Origin: Psilocybe azurescens
Taxonomy: Eukaryota > Basidiomycota > Agaricomycetes > Agaricales > Agrocybaceae
Length of the DNA: 64,000 bases
Assembly: GCA_023853785.1 (NCBI GenBank)
Contig: JAJIRX010000940.1
Location: forward strand, 1 to 64,000
Direction of reading: 5' to 3'
The notes under the pieces are model-generated. The model searched no databases and was not told the DNA's origin. It saw only the letters and a program-made list of their open reading frames with translations. The translations under genes were made by a program, and so were the position numbers. Positions 34,556 through 43,450 of this stretch are shown one piece after another. The first letter of the stretch is position 1. Each line of letters opens with the position of its first letter.

Positions 34556-36403
34556 CCTCCGCCCAGTACTTTACCATCCCCCACACAGTCCATATGGACT
34601 CCAGTGGACTCCAGTGGACTCCAGTGGACTCCAGTGGACTCCAGTGGACTCCACTGGACTTGCCTATATACTGAGTGTAAAAGGTAAACAGAGTCCAGTG
34701 GACTCCAGTGGATTCCACTGCACTTTAGTAGATCTTATACTATACATTGAATATGGACTAAAATAACTGTAGTCCACTGGAGTCCACTGGACTTGACACA
34801 GTAAATAAATTCAATCTTAACATAAATTCAGATTAGTGGAATAAAGTATATTAATAACTATTTAATACATTACTACATATCTACATGCGAGGGCCAAGAC
34901 AAAAGGAAGAAAAAAAGATAATAAAATAAAAAATAAAAAGGGGGAGCAGGAGCAGTACTTTACCATCGTACGTGTCGTCCATCGGGTCATCGGTACCGCG
35001 TCCGTATCCATCGCTGTCGCAGCCGCCGTACCCGTCCTTGTCGCTGTTGCAGCCGCCGTCCAGCGTCCTCGTCCTCGTCCTCGTCCCTGCCGTCCGCGTC
35101 GGTCCTCGTCCCTGCCGTCCGCGTCGGTCCTCGTCCCTGCCGTCCAGCGTCGGTCCTCGTCCCTGTCGCAGCAGCCGTCCGGCGTCCGCATCCCTCGTCC
35201 CTGTCGCAGCAGCCGTCCGGCGTCCATCCTCGTCCTCGTCCCTGCCGTCCCCGTCCCTGTCGTCCCCGTCCGTCCCCGTCCATGTCGTCGTCCTCGTCGC
35301 TGTCGTCCCCGTCCGTCCCTACGTCGCTGTCGCGTCCAGCGTCGTCGTCCCTGTCGCGTCCGCGTCGTCGTCCTGTCGCGTCCACGTCCTCGTCCCTGTC
35401 GCGTCCACGTCCGCGTCGTTGTCCCTGCCGTCCGCGTCGGTCCTCGTCCCTGTCGCAGCCGCCGTCTGCGTCCGCGTCGTCGTCCCTGTCGTCCCCCGTC
35501 CCTGCTCGCATCCACGTCGTCGTCCCTGTCGCGTCCACGTCCACATCGTTGTCGTCGTCGCTGTCAGCGTCCCTCGTCCCTGTCGCGTCCACGTCCGCGT
35601 CATCGTCTCGTCCTCGTCCTCGTCCCTGCCGTCCGCTGTCGGTCCTCGTCCCTGTCGCAGCCGCCGTCCGGCGTCCACGTCTACGTCCCTCGTCCTCGTC
35701 CTCAGTCGTCAACCTCTGTCGCGTCGGGTTGGCTGTCGCCTGGCTCCGACCGACGAGGTGGTGGTGGTGGTAGTCGGAAGAAAGGTTGGGGTCGTCCATT
35801 TGATGGTTGTCGTGCCGATCGGCCGATGCCGGGCACGTGTGAGTGTCACATGTTCTTGTGAAATTTGACCCCGCGGACTGAACAAAATACAAAATTGTAT
35901 CCATAGGGAGGCATTGCTCCTAGTGTATTTAACTATTGTTTCATTTGACTGTCATTTCATAGAGTTTATTTCCATTGATTTTAGTCTTTTATTTTTGCAA
36001 TTAATATTAATAACTAATGATCATACTTTGGATATTGTGTTAATTATTGCATCCAGTGGACTCCAGTGGATTCAACTGGACTCCACTGGACTCCACTGGA
36101 CTGTGCTAATAAATATATTATTTGTTGTTGTTCAGTGAATATTTAAGCCCCAGTCCAGTGGACTCCAGTGGACTCCAGTGGACTTGACTGGACTCATAAT
36201 CCACTGGACTGAGACTGGACTGAAAATTTGGCAGGAGTCCAGTGCGAGTCCAGTGGACTCCAGTGGACTGCAGTCCAGTTCCAGTCCAGTGGACTGGACA
36301 ATCTGTCAGCCAGTTTGGCTGGACAGAGAGTCCAGTGGAGTCCAGTGGAGTCCACTGGAGTCCACTGGAGTCCATATGGATTGTGTGGGGGAAAGGAAAG
36401 ACC
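34556..36403 (-). mobile_element. Element B: nested in A, 8-bp TSD
   Basis: Target duplication CCTCCGCC at 34556-34563 and 36396-36403; element 34564-36395 (1832 bp). Its + strand left end is CAGTACTTTAC and its right end read inward is GAGGTCTTTCC. Thereafter both ends match for about 30 bp (CCCCCACACA..TCCATATGGACTCC). Subterminal arrays use the variant TCCAGTGGACTCCAGTGGA (34600-34720 and 36055-36375). By the family polarity the element points to the minus strand, as does its internal ORF. Confidence 0.92.
34987..35904 (-). CDS. Low-complexity ORF of element B with HHHH-LVGRSQA motif
   Basis: About 300 codons open on the minus strand. The informative part is MDDPNLSSDYHHHHLVGRSQ followed by ATANPTRQR, matching element A. 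After this come several hundred residues of Asp, Arg, Gly, Thr and Glu encoded by a GGACGCGACAGGGACGAGGA-type minisatellite. The upstream TATTTTGTTCAGTCCGC motif (minus strand, starting near 35895) is shared with A. The start could be the internal ATG of MDDPNLSS. The role is unknown. Confidence 0.35.
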   Translation of the reverse strand: MDTILYFVQSAGSNFTRTCDTHTCPASADRHDNHQMDDPNLSSDYHHHHLVGRSQATANPTRQRLTTEDEDEGRRRGRRTAAATGTRTDSGRQGRGRGRDDDADVDATGTRDADSDDDNDVDVDATGTTTWMRAGTGDDRDDDADADGGCDRDEDRRGRQGQRRGRGRDRDEDVDATGRRRGRDRDDDAGRDSDVGTDGDDSDEDDDMDGDGRGRQGRGRQGRGRGWTPDGCCDRDEGCGRRTAAATGTRTDAGRQGRGPTRTAGTRTDADGRDEDEDEDAGRRLQQRQGRVRRLRQRWIRTRYR

Positions 36404-36486
36404 TCCCTCCGCCCCCCCTTTTTCTGTTCTTTCTATTTTTTTGTTTCTTTTTTATTATGTTTTTTTTTTTACCTGTATATAATCAT

Positions 36487-36700
36487 GTAGTATATAGTTT
36501 TTAATATATTATATTACATTGTCACATAAATTTAAGCCAAGATTAAAGTATTCCAGTTGGAATCCAATTGGATTCCATTCCATGTGAATTTAAAGTTGGA
36601 CTTAGTGAAATTCACAAAGTCAGATAATAATGTAGTATATAGTTTTCAATATATTATATTACATTGTTACATGAATTAAAGATAAGATTGAAGTATTATC
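36487..36700. repeat. Short direct duplication inside element A
   Basis: Two copies of about 60 bp (around 36487-36550 and 36632-36695) share GTAGTATATAGTTTT and ATATATTATATTACATTGT. They are separated by a palindromic-array remnant (TCCAGTTGGAATCCAATTGG). Confidence 0.65.
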
Positions 36701-36721
36701 CTAGTGACCTAGCTTCCTTAA

Positions 36722-36800
36722 TATGGCTCCCAAAGCTTCCAAGAACACTGCTACTGTCTCTAACTCCCCTCCCAAGTCTGCAATTAAACCAGTGACAGTC
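36722..36800 (+). pseudogene. Captured 5' end of the MAPKASK gene in element A
   Basis: Reads MAPKASKNTATVSNSPPK, then SAIKPVT, and runs into the palindromic array. The same start (MAPKASKNTATVPNSPPK), with the same 20-odd bp upstream, is at 49562 on the minus strand. The SAIKP segment matches 42600-42625 (minus). It is therefore an internally deleted copy of the gene carried by element F. Confidence 0.6.
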
Positions 36801-37095
36801 CACTGGACATCCACTGGACATCCACTGGACTCCACTGGACAGAGCACTCTTGGATCTGGTCTAATTAAGTGCTGAGAGTCCGGTGGAAGTCCACTGGAAG
36901 TCCAACGGAAGTCCAACGGACTGGACAGTCCGGCCAGTCCACCTGTTTTCTGTCTTGAAGTGACTTGACCGGACTTTGACCGGAATTTGGCCAGACTCTG
37001 ACTGGACTGGTACCGAATTTTGTCAAGTCCAATGGACTGTCCATTGGAATTGGCTGGGTCCGGTGAAAGTCCGTTGGAGTCCAACGGAAAATGGG
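36790..37095. repeat. Subterminal palindromic array of element A (right)
   Basis: AGTCCACTGGA and AGTCCAACGGA units. Homologous to 42285-42600 (element F) on the opposite strand; A keeps CpG at several places where F has TpG or CpA. Confidence 0.85.
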
Positions 37096-37446
37096 GGCAC
37101 TGTAAAGTACACCACTGCTGCTACTCACTGTGCAAAACAGGTACTCTGGCACAGAACATTATTCACAGAATTAGGAATTGATATTCCTACTACCTCAACC
37201 ATATTCTCAGACAACCAAGCAGCTGTCTCAATCGCTCACCACCCAGAATGTTATTCCAAAACCAAACACATTGACATCTCCCTCCACTTTCTTCGTGATC
37301 TTGTCCAGAATGGCACCCTCAATTTAGTTTATATCAATACCAGAGAAAATATAGCAGATCTATTCACCAAGGGACTACCTAGGACATTACACCAGGACCT
37401 CACATTCGAAATTGGAGTATTTTAGAGATGCCCGAGCAAGGGGGAG

Positions 37447-37657
37447 TGTTGGGAATGTGCTCGGACATTCCACAGTCCATCCTGTAGATATTATTTTATC
37501 TTATTAATTGTCTTACTAATGATCTCGGCCTTGGCTATGCCATACATAGAAATATTTAGACGCTGGTAGATTATTCTAGTTACAGTAGATACATGTATAT
37601 AAGTAGCTGCAAAGTCTACACAATAAAATTAAGAATTCCAAACATAAATTGTCAATA
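37447..37657 (+). repeat. Copia 3' LTR
   Basis: 211 bp, matching 28914-29126. Preceded by a polypurine tract and followed by the ATCTT target duplication. Confidence 0.92.
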
Positions 37658-37662
37658 ATCTT

Positions 37663-38285
37663 CAAGGACAAGGTCAAGAAATCATCCAGCCAAGTAAGTG
37701 CTTTGGTAACTGTATATTAATTCAATCCCATTCTTATGAGATTTCAAGAAATCTGTTCCTGTTACTACCCAGCCTATTTCCAATCAAAATGATTCGGCCC
37801 ACCTTCACATGTCTGGTAGAAATTTGACATCCAATATCTCTGATAAGTCAATACCCCAACCAATCTCTGATCCACCAGTATTGTCAACAGGAGATTCCGA
37901 TGTTGTGGATGATGATGCAGACATTGCTTGGCTCAATGCTGCTAAAAACAGCGAAGTTGTTTAGGCACTCAATGTCTGCATAGAATGCTGGAAGAGTGCA
38001 CGACCAGAAGCACACAAAAGATGTTTGCCTTTTTGCTATTGCTGGCATTTTCCTTTCCATTTGCCGCCATGGCCATGTTCTGGTGATCTGCTATATGATT
38101 CGTAGTGGTGAGCTGTAAGTCCACTTTTCTACACCTTAATTTATAACTTACACATTTTTGTAGTATGAAGTACCTGATCACAGTCATTAGCAAGCTTTTA
38201 GATTCCTATGGAACCAATATTGCTTTGGGCTATGATATCATGTGTGCCTTTGTAAAAATTTTGGCTAGTAGCTCTCTCAAGCAAC
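37663..38285 (+). pseudogene. KDZ transposase, central portion
   Basis: Continues the gene cut at 28913: VDIF joins KDKVKKSSSQ. Further on are RPEAHKRMFAFFAIAGIF (frame change needed), FLSICRHGHVLVICYMIRSG, and an intron (GTAAGTCC...TTGTAG, 38114-38163). Then come MKYLITVISKLLDSYGTN, IALGYDIMCAFVKILASSS and LKQ at 38284. The CRHG and GYDI(M/G)CAF motifs are diagnostic of the KDZ catalytic core. At CAAGCAAC (38278-38285) the gene is cut by element F. The frame resumes on the opposite strand at 42248. Confidence 0.85.
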
Positions 38286-38300
38286 AAGGTCTTTACACAG
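38278..38300 (+). mobile_element. Element F, GGTCTT end with its target duplication
   Basis: CAAGCAAC (38278-38285) followed by AAGGTCTTTACACAG, the GGTCTT-type terminus. It is cut after 15 bp by the 1045-bp LTR. The partner end is at 42257-42267 on the other side of the inversion. Confidence 0.8.
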
Positions 38301-39345
38301 TGTCATACACCAATTTTAATTGGATATGAGATTTATCTATAAGCTTAGAGCATCTGTCTTGACTCCCCATTGCATACAGAAGCTAGGGTTATTATTTCAC
38401 ATTTTTATCTGAAGCACATCCCTCAATATTCAACGTTGAAGCCCATTCACAGTCCACTTCAATCTCCATTACAACTTTCAATCTCCACTTCAACTATTTG
38501 ATCAGCTACATCCCCTATCAGTGATTCAATTGTCTATCTATTTCAAACCTCAAGGCTATACGTAGCTTATTCCTGGACATCATTCCTATCCATCCTAGTA
38601 CGCACAGCACTGCACAGCATCATATATCACCATTGTCATCAGCATTTGGTCATCTATAACTATTTGGTCCTTAACTGGATTCCACATATGCAGCAAATCT
38701 TTGTCTCACTCAGCAGTCTTGGTAATGGATGACTGAGCTGTGCCATGAATAGACTGGTTCTATTCATTAGCATGGTACTTGTTCGCTATTTTGGCTCCTT
38801 TTCTATTGTCTGACACTTTCATATGATTGATCCTTCCTTCCTTTTGTCATTCTTGCTTATTGTAATTACTCAGCTTCGCTTCTTTCTTGCTCATCTCACT
38901 TCGCTTTTCATAATCCTGCTTATACTTCTTACTCATCCTATGTTACTTACTTACTCATCCTTCTATTTTTCACTCCTAAACTCCGTCAGCCTTCAATCTA
39001 TTGTATGTAGTTGACAGATGGGACTACTGGGTGTCGTTCTACAGAAAGATTAGTATAGTTTGGACGCTTGATCTCTTTTAAATATTTTTCTATGTTTTCT
39101 GGTATATAAACCATGTAGTAGTATCGCTTGGAATGCAAGGAAGTTACAAGCTGCAACTTTCTTCACAGCAAAGATTTCAAGTTATCAAGTACTCAGTCCA
39201 GCACTCCAAGCACGCATTCAATCAATCTCTATCAGTATTCAGCACGAAATTCAACAATCACTCCAGTTATTCAAGACGTTCATCAGTGGCTAGACCAGCC
39301 TATCCAACCACCCACATTCTCTCATCACAGATAAATTTATCCTGT
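38301..39345 (+). repeat. LTR copy 1 of the Gypsy element (inverted partner of 49857-50901)
   Basis: 1045 bp starting TGTCATACACC and ending TTTATCCTGT. It is the same length as, and differs at only around ten sites from, the LTR at 49857-50901, which lies in reverse orientation next to Gypsy pol. No internal Gypsy sequence was recognised beside this copy, so it behaves as a solo LTR within element F. Confidence 0.88.
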
Positions 39346-40070
39346 TAATTTAGATTCTATTATCCTCCAGACCCTTCATTCTTCCTCTACATCCAGATCT
39401 TCAACTCCCCATCGCTTCTGCTGCTCCAGAATATTTTATTCAGCAGTTTTGGTCTTGTTGTCATCTTCATCCATCGCTCCAGACACCCTTTATCCGCTTC
39501 CCTGCGTTGTTTGATTTTTTGGCTGAAGAATATCGCTTAGGTCGTCACCTTCGATTGCCCTAGTCATCCCTCATTCACCTCACTGTTCTGTTTGAGGTTT
39601 GGATCAAAAACATCGCACAATCCTTTATCATTTATCACTCCAGGCCGCTCAAGTCATTATTCCATCAGCAGGCTTTACTTCTAGCTTTGCAGACACTGCA
39701 GACTCGATTGAAGCGCACTAGGATCAAGACTACATTCTCACTCCTGCCCCTGTATCAATCCCTGCAAATTATCTAGTCATTTGGCCCCTCCACAGTCATC
39801 ACACCTCATTCACACTGTTCTACCCCAATCAAGTTGGGTTGCTTCTTCCCAGTAAATACTCAAGGGCATTTTATATTCCCTCATCCATTCCTCCTTCTTC
39901 ATATGTCCCTGCCCTCATCAGACCACATATATCTTCACAACCTAGTGGCCAAGCCAGCCCTCACTTTAACTCAACAGAGAGAGAGTTGTCTTATCTAGTC
40001 TAGACCATTCCTCTCTGGTTTGTGTTTTGGTTTTTGATTTATATATCAAATCACACACTACGTAGTTCAG
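39346..40070. other. Non-coding spacer, originally next to the Gypsy element
   Basis: Pyrimidine-rich with no recognised protein. By the inversion model it lay between the KDZ 3' end and the 3' LTR of the Gypsy element. Confidence 0.4.
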
Positions 40071-40452
40071 CAACCAATTTTGTCTCGAAGACAGTAACCT
40101 ACAAAAGAGTTAACAACTTAAAAATGAAAAGACATGGATACATACTGACACTGTTCATCCCAAGCTTGGTCAACTCAAACAACTGCTGAACCACAAGCTG
40201 TTCTAACTTCGTCAACTGCACGACGGTATTTTTGCTCACTCATAATGATCAAAGCATCCTTGTACTCTTGTATATCAGGTATCCATTGTGTAACAATTCT
40301 GTGCTCTTCTTCAAAATGACACACAAGTGCGTGACATGCTTCCCGGCAAGCATATGTTGTCCGGTATCATGTTTGTATGTTCTTGATGTCATTCTTCATG
40401 ATTCCACAATGAATGATATAATAATTGAGTTTTTATACTCACCATCAGCAAC
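40070..40452 (-). pseudogene. KDZ transposase, C-terminal end
   Basis: Minus-strand reading gives KLEQLVVQQLFELTKLGMNS (about 40147-40210), which fits the LxxLVVxRLFELTKxxxxG segment late in KDZ proteins. A possible intron is followed by YCLRDKIGC. The part is separated from the upstream portion (41654-42248) by element E. Confidence 0.55.
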
Positions 40453-41661
40453 GAGGTCTTTACTCTCACCCATATATTCCAGGTGGAGTCCACCAACTCC
40501 GGCATGGAGTTGGTGGACTCCACATGGAGTTTGGTGACCTTTTTGGCAGGTATCCCAGCCATTTAGGGTGGAGGCTCCACATGGAGTCCAGCCGGAATTG
40601 ACCCATCCTCCATGTGGACCAATGTGGAGGATGTGGAAACTCCATCTGGACTCCATGTGGAACTTCATTTGGAGTTCATGTGGAGTCCATATGGAGTTCC
40701 ACATCCTCTACATGGATTCTATTTGGATTTAACCTCAACTGAATAATCTTGGCCATCCCATATTTGTATTGATAAAGGTTGCCAAGTCCTTTGAACAAGT
40801 ATTGTAAAAAAACTTGGCAAACTTGGCAAAAACTAGTCAATTTATTGTTGATTCATATCATTATATCAACCATCAAACAAGTGATTATCTATGCCATAAA
40901 TGGTGTAATCTAGCTCCATTAAATGGTTCTGCTCCTAATCTTGTGGTTCTAGCAAAGACTAAAGATGGAACAGAATATTTTCAACAAGCATTTAATATAC
41001 AAGCATATGAACAATTAAATTCATTGTTAGATGGCTTTGATTCAATTCTAAAGCACATGAAATCTGGGAATTTTGATTGGTTTTTACATTCAATGCTGTT
41101 CTATCACACTCAAAATGTCATTCAAAAGCAGAAAAAAGAGAAAAGCCTCATCAAATTGATGATACTGAAGATGATGAAGAAGAAGAAAAGAATGAAAACT
41201 GTATTAAAAGACACTGGGATATAGAAGATGATGAGGCATAAGAGTGTAGAAAAAGAAGTGTATTCTAGTGTACCACTATAAATTATTTGATTTAATTTGA
41301 AGACTTTAAGAGCTTCATATAGACTTCTTACAAATAATCTATTTATAAGCTTGTAAGTCTACTACTCACTTAGATATAAAAGCTCCTTGACTATACTAAT
41401 AAAAAATAAAGAATATTAAGACCTATGTGGAGTTTATACAGAGTCCATGTGGAGTCCATGCAGAGTCTATATGGAGTCCAGGTGGACTCCATCTGGCCTC
41501 AAGTGGAATTGTATGGAGTCCAAGTGGACTCCACTTATCAAAGATGACTTTTGAACATTTACATATGTTCCAGGTGGACTCCATGTGGAGTCCACCACTT
41601 TGTATGGAGTTGGTGGACTCCATATGGAGTATATGGGTGGAGGTAAAGTACACTCAGCAAC
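40445..41661 (+). mobile_element. Element E: 1.2-kb member with a captured gene piece
   Basis: Target duplication TCAGCAAC at 40445-40452 and 41654-41661; element 40453-41653. Ends are GAGGTCTTTAC on the left and, read inward, GTGTACTTTAC on the right. The inverted match continues (CACCCATATA.TCCA..TGGAGTCCACCAACTCC) to about 48 bp. Subterminal arrays (40480-40740, 41420-41640) use the variant TCCATGTGGAGTCCACC. The interior carries a piece of the Cys-cluster gene type found in element G. It sits in the KDZ gene. Confidence 0.93.
40752..41225 (+). pseudogene. Piece of a KDZ-associated Cys-cluster (CxC) protein gene inside element E
   Basis: TSQFIVDSYHYINHQTSDYL, CHKWCNLAPLNGSAPNLVVL and FNIQAYEQLNSLLDGFDSIL, then KHMKSGNFDWFLHSMLFYHT, align residue for residue with the last exon of the gene at 43451-45734. 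A Lys-rich tail like that of the parent follows. There are stops upstream (about 40800), so it is a non-functional 3' fragment. It runs from the GGTCTT end toward the GTACTT end, as in element G. Confidence 0.75.
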
Positions 41662-42248
41662 CTCCGACTCATGGCTGGAAGGATGTTAGTTTCCACAAAA
41701 TGTTTATTCAGCAGGTATACATACCAAAGCTCTTTCAATTTTGTGAGTAATTCCATATACTCAACAGTAAAAAGTACTGCCTCGGGTTCTGTGCAAAGGT
41801 CCTTGAGATACTGTTTCTCCTCTTGTAGGTATTGTTTGTAATCAGCATTGGTAGTCTTGAGGCAAGCTGAGAGAGCAGCAAGGCTGTCTCCATCAATTCG
41901 TATCTTCTCAAGTGCTTGACAATAGTTCTGATATATGAAGTTTCCTGTTAATAGAATAAGTCCAAACTTGCAAGAAAGGGGGACTACATTACACACCTGA
42001 TGAAGCATGTTTATCGTCGTCATGAAATCAGAAGTGTTTATCAATCTGCTGGTGTCTGTGGTATGGAGTAGCAAGTCAAGTGACAGCTGCAAGCTCATTG
42101 GACTTGGCAAATGTTTGCTCGCATTCTTCAAAATCTTCAAGCCCTACACTGTCCATATACATGGGGTGCCAATGGCATTGACATGTCCAGTTATGTGCAT
42201 GACCATGAAAGGCTGGAACAATGCCCTGGAGGCACATACTAATTACAT
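41662..42248 (-). pseudogene. KDZ transposase, 3' half in inverted orientation
   Basis: From 42248 downward: HVISMCLQGIVPAFHGHAHN, WTCQCHWHPMYMDS, GLEDFEECEQTFAKSNELAA, an intron-containing stretch, and NFIYQNYCQALEKIRIDGDS. Then come LAALSACLKTTNADYKQYL, QEEKQYLKDLCTEPEAVLF and VEYMELLTKLKELW. The AFHGHAHNxxCQ and GLEDFExCE blocks are core KDZ motifs that normally follow GYDIxCAF. Their place directly after a CAAGCAAC duplication, on the other strand from the 5' half, is explained by an inversion between 38301 and 50901. Confidence 0.88.
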
Positions 42249-42610
42249 GTTGCTTGGTGTACTTTACAGTGCCCCCATATTCCATTGGACTCCAACAGAC
42301 TTTCACCAGACCCAGCCAATTCCAATGAACCTAGCTGGACAGTCCATTGGACATCCAATGAATTCCATTGGACTTGAAAAATTCTGCTACTAGTCCAGTC
42401 AGAGTCCAGCCAAATTCTGGTCAAAGTCCGGTCAAGTCATTTCAAGACAGAAAACAGGTGGACTGGCTGGACTGTCCAGTCCATTGGACTTCCAATGGAC
42501 TTCCAATGGACTTCCACTGGAATCTCAGAACTTAATTAGACCAGATCCAAGAGTGCTCTGTCCAGTGGAGTCCAGTGGATATCCAGTGGACTGTTATTGG
42601 TTTAATTGCA
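42249..42610 (-). mobile_element. Element F, GTACTT end with target duplication
   Basis: On the minus strand the element ends ...GGGGGCACTGTAAAGTACAC (to 42257) and is followed by CAAGCAAC (42256-42249), identical to 38278-38285. The array 42285-42600 has TCCAATGGACTT and TCCACTGGA units and is homologous to the right end of element A. The F interior (minus strand 49856 to 42257) contains the MAPKASK gene and, nested, element G. Confidence 0.85.
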
Positions 42611-42744
42611 GACTTTATTGAAGAAATCCAATTACCATATCCAGAGAGGTTTTCAACTGCTATCTACCATAGTCTACATATACATGTGCCATTTATTTAG
42701 CCTAGTCATCAACCAGTTGAAAAATCAGTACTTTACTGTCCCCC

Positions 42745-43240
42745 ATTGATTCCAGGTGGAATCCATCTTCATTCAGAATGTAGATGGATTCCAATGGATT
42801 CCATTTGGAATCCAACCGGTCCTGTTCAAGTCCAGCCAACATACATGGATTCCAGCTACATTCCAGTTCAGTTATATATTGATTCCAGGTTGATTCCAAT
42901 TAGTTAACTTCAACTGGAATGGATTAAAGTAACAAGAAAATGGAATCCAATTGGATTCTAGTTGGATTACAGATAGAGTAGAACTTTATTAAAATTGACA
43001 CTAGTCCTTGGATACAGATTCCACTTGGATTCCAACTATTCCAACTCTATTCCACATAAGTTGAACTTGATGAAATTAAATATAAAAGAACTGTTGGAAT
43101 GGATTCCAACTATATTCCAGTCATTCCATGTACATTCCATGAAAGTTGGACTTGATAAAATCATATGTGAATGAGTGTTGGAATGGAATCCAACTATATT
43201 CCAGCTATTCCACCTTCATTCCAAAAGGTTGAACTTGTTA
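42745..43240. repeat. Subterminal palindromic array of element G (GTACTT side)
   Basis: TGGATTCCAATGGATTCCA, GGAATCCAACTATATTCCAG and related units, thinning out toward 43240. Confidence 0.8.
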
Positions 43241-43450
43241 AAAATTAAATTAAACTACTATTTATATAGGTTCCACCTTTATTTCAGCCATTCCAATGAA
43301 ACTCTATAGCTGATTATGCTTAGTACAAAAATATAAATTAGACTTACCTAATAAGGGTTAGTATAAATCAATGCAAATAATATATAAATATTTTATTTGT
43401 ACACTAATATACACTTTTGTATATTTTCACTTATCAATCATCATTTCCAT

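Larger units (their letters stand above)
33030..37120 (+). mobile_element. Element A: GGTCTT/GTACTT-ended element, 8-bp TSD
   Basis: Target duplication CACTGCTG at 33030-33037 and 37113-37120. Removing 33038-37120 rejoins the Copia RNase H frame as AEAEYTAATHC. Left terminus is GAGGTCTTTAC followed by a C run; the right terminus read inward is GTGTACTTTAC followed by AGTGCCCCC. Next to both ends are arrays of imperfect palindromes (33060-33345, units such as GGACTCCGGTCGGACTCC; 36790-37095, units such as GGAAGTCCAACGGA). The interior holds a low-complexity ORF (33605 onward), nested element B (34564-36395), and a fragment of the MAPKASK gene (36722-36800). There is no transposase, so it would be non-autonomous. 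Confidence 0.9.
29219..37425 (+). pseudogene. Copia gag-pol polyprotein, frame-broken and split by element A
   Basis: Order: Gag (29219, MSDEYSMSGTYRIPMLKADN), CCHC knuckle CYNCHKKGHISKECW (about 29908-29955), protease WILDSGTTSHIC (30118-30153), and an integrase zinc motif (H-x-H ... CEACIQAK). Integrase core FDNGKELVN and NGVAERFNRT follow. Then reverse transcriptase GCKWLFTKKHDAEGNI, RQLNIKGAYLNGYIEEELYM and the WVDDILSI catalytic box (about 32359-32382), and RNase H CDADWASDRDRKSISGY and STAEAEYT. RNase H resumes at 37121 with ATHCAKQVLWHRTLF and ends in GLPRTLHQDLTFEIGVF at 37425. Single-base frame breaks lie near 29430, in the A5 run 29923-29927, in the G5 run 31144-31148, and at the TT of 32048-32049. 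Copia polyproteins copy RNA into DNA and integrate it. This copy is inactive. Confidence 0.92.
28909..37662 (+). mobile_element. Ty1/Copia LTR retrotransposon with nested insertions
   Basis: 5' LTR 28914-29126 (213 bp) and 3' LTR 37447-37657 (211 bp) share TGTTGGGAATGTGCTCGG at the start and TGTCAATA at the end. They differ by a few substitutions and a 2-bp gap. The 5-bp target duplication ATCTT is at 28909-28913 and 37658-37662. A primer-binding-like GGTTATGGGCCC follows the 5' LTR and a purine run (GCAAGGGGGAG) precedes the 3' LTR. The element sits in the KDZ gene in the same orientation and has itself been entered by element A (33038-37112). High LTR similarity implies a fairly recent insertion. 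Confidence 0.93.

Noticed and set aside
33523..34718. Pro/Ser/Arg-rich ORFs of 200-380 codons on both strands
   Set aside because: They are products of the GC-rich minisatellite, where all frames are open, and have no conserved domain. Only the short head with HHHH-LVGRSQA is kept as possibly real.
34680..36000. Region from the CAGTCCGC motif taken as a separate transposon with ends at 33518 and 35895
   Set aside because: The two motifs are inverted, but one is inside B and the other outside, and no matching target duplication was found. They are better explained as homologous internal parts of A and B.
36178..36504. ORFs reading Ser/Pro/Val/Trp repeats in the palindromic arrays
   Set aside because: Translation of TCCAGTGGA repeats in several frames; same length in unrelated frames, no start signals.
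38823..39348. ORFs of 63-71 codons duplicated at 50188-50379 and 49809-50069
   Set aside because: Both lie inside the 1045-bp LTR copies. Their repetition is due to the LTR, not to a gene family.
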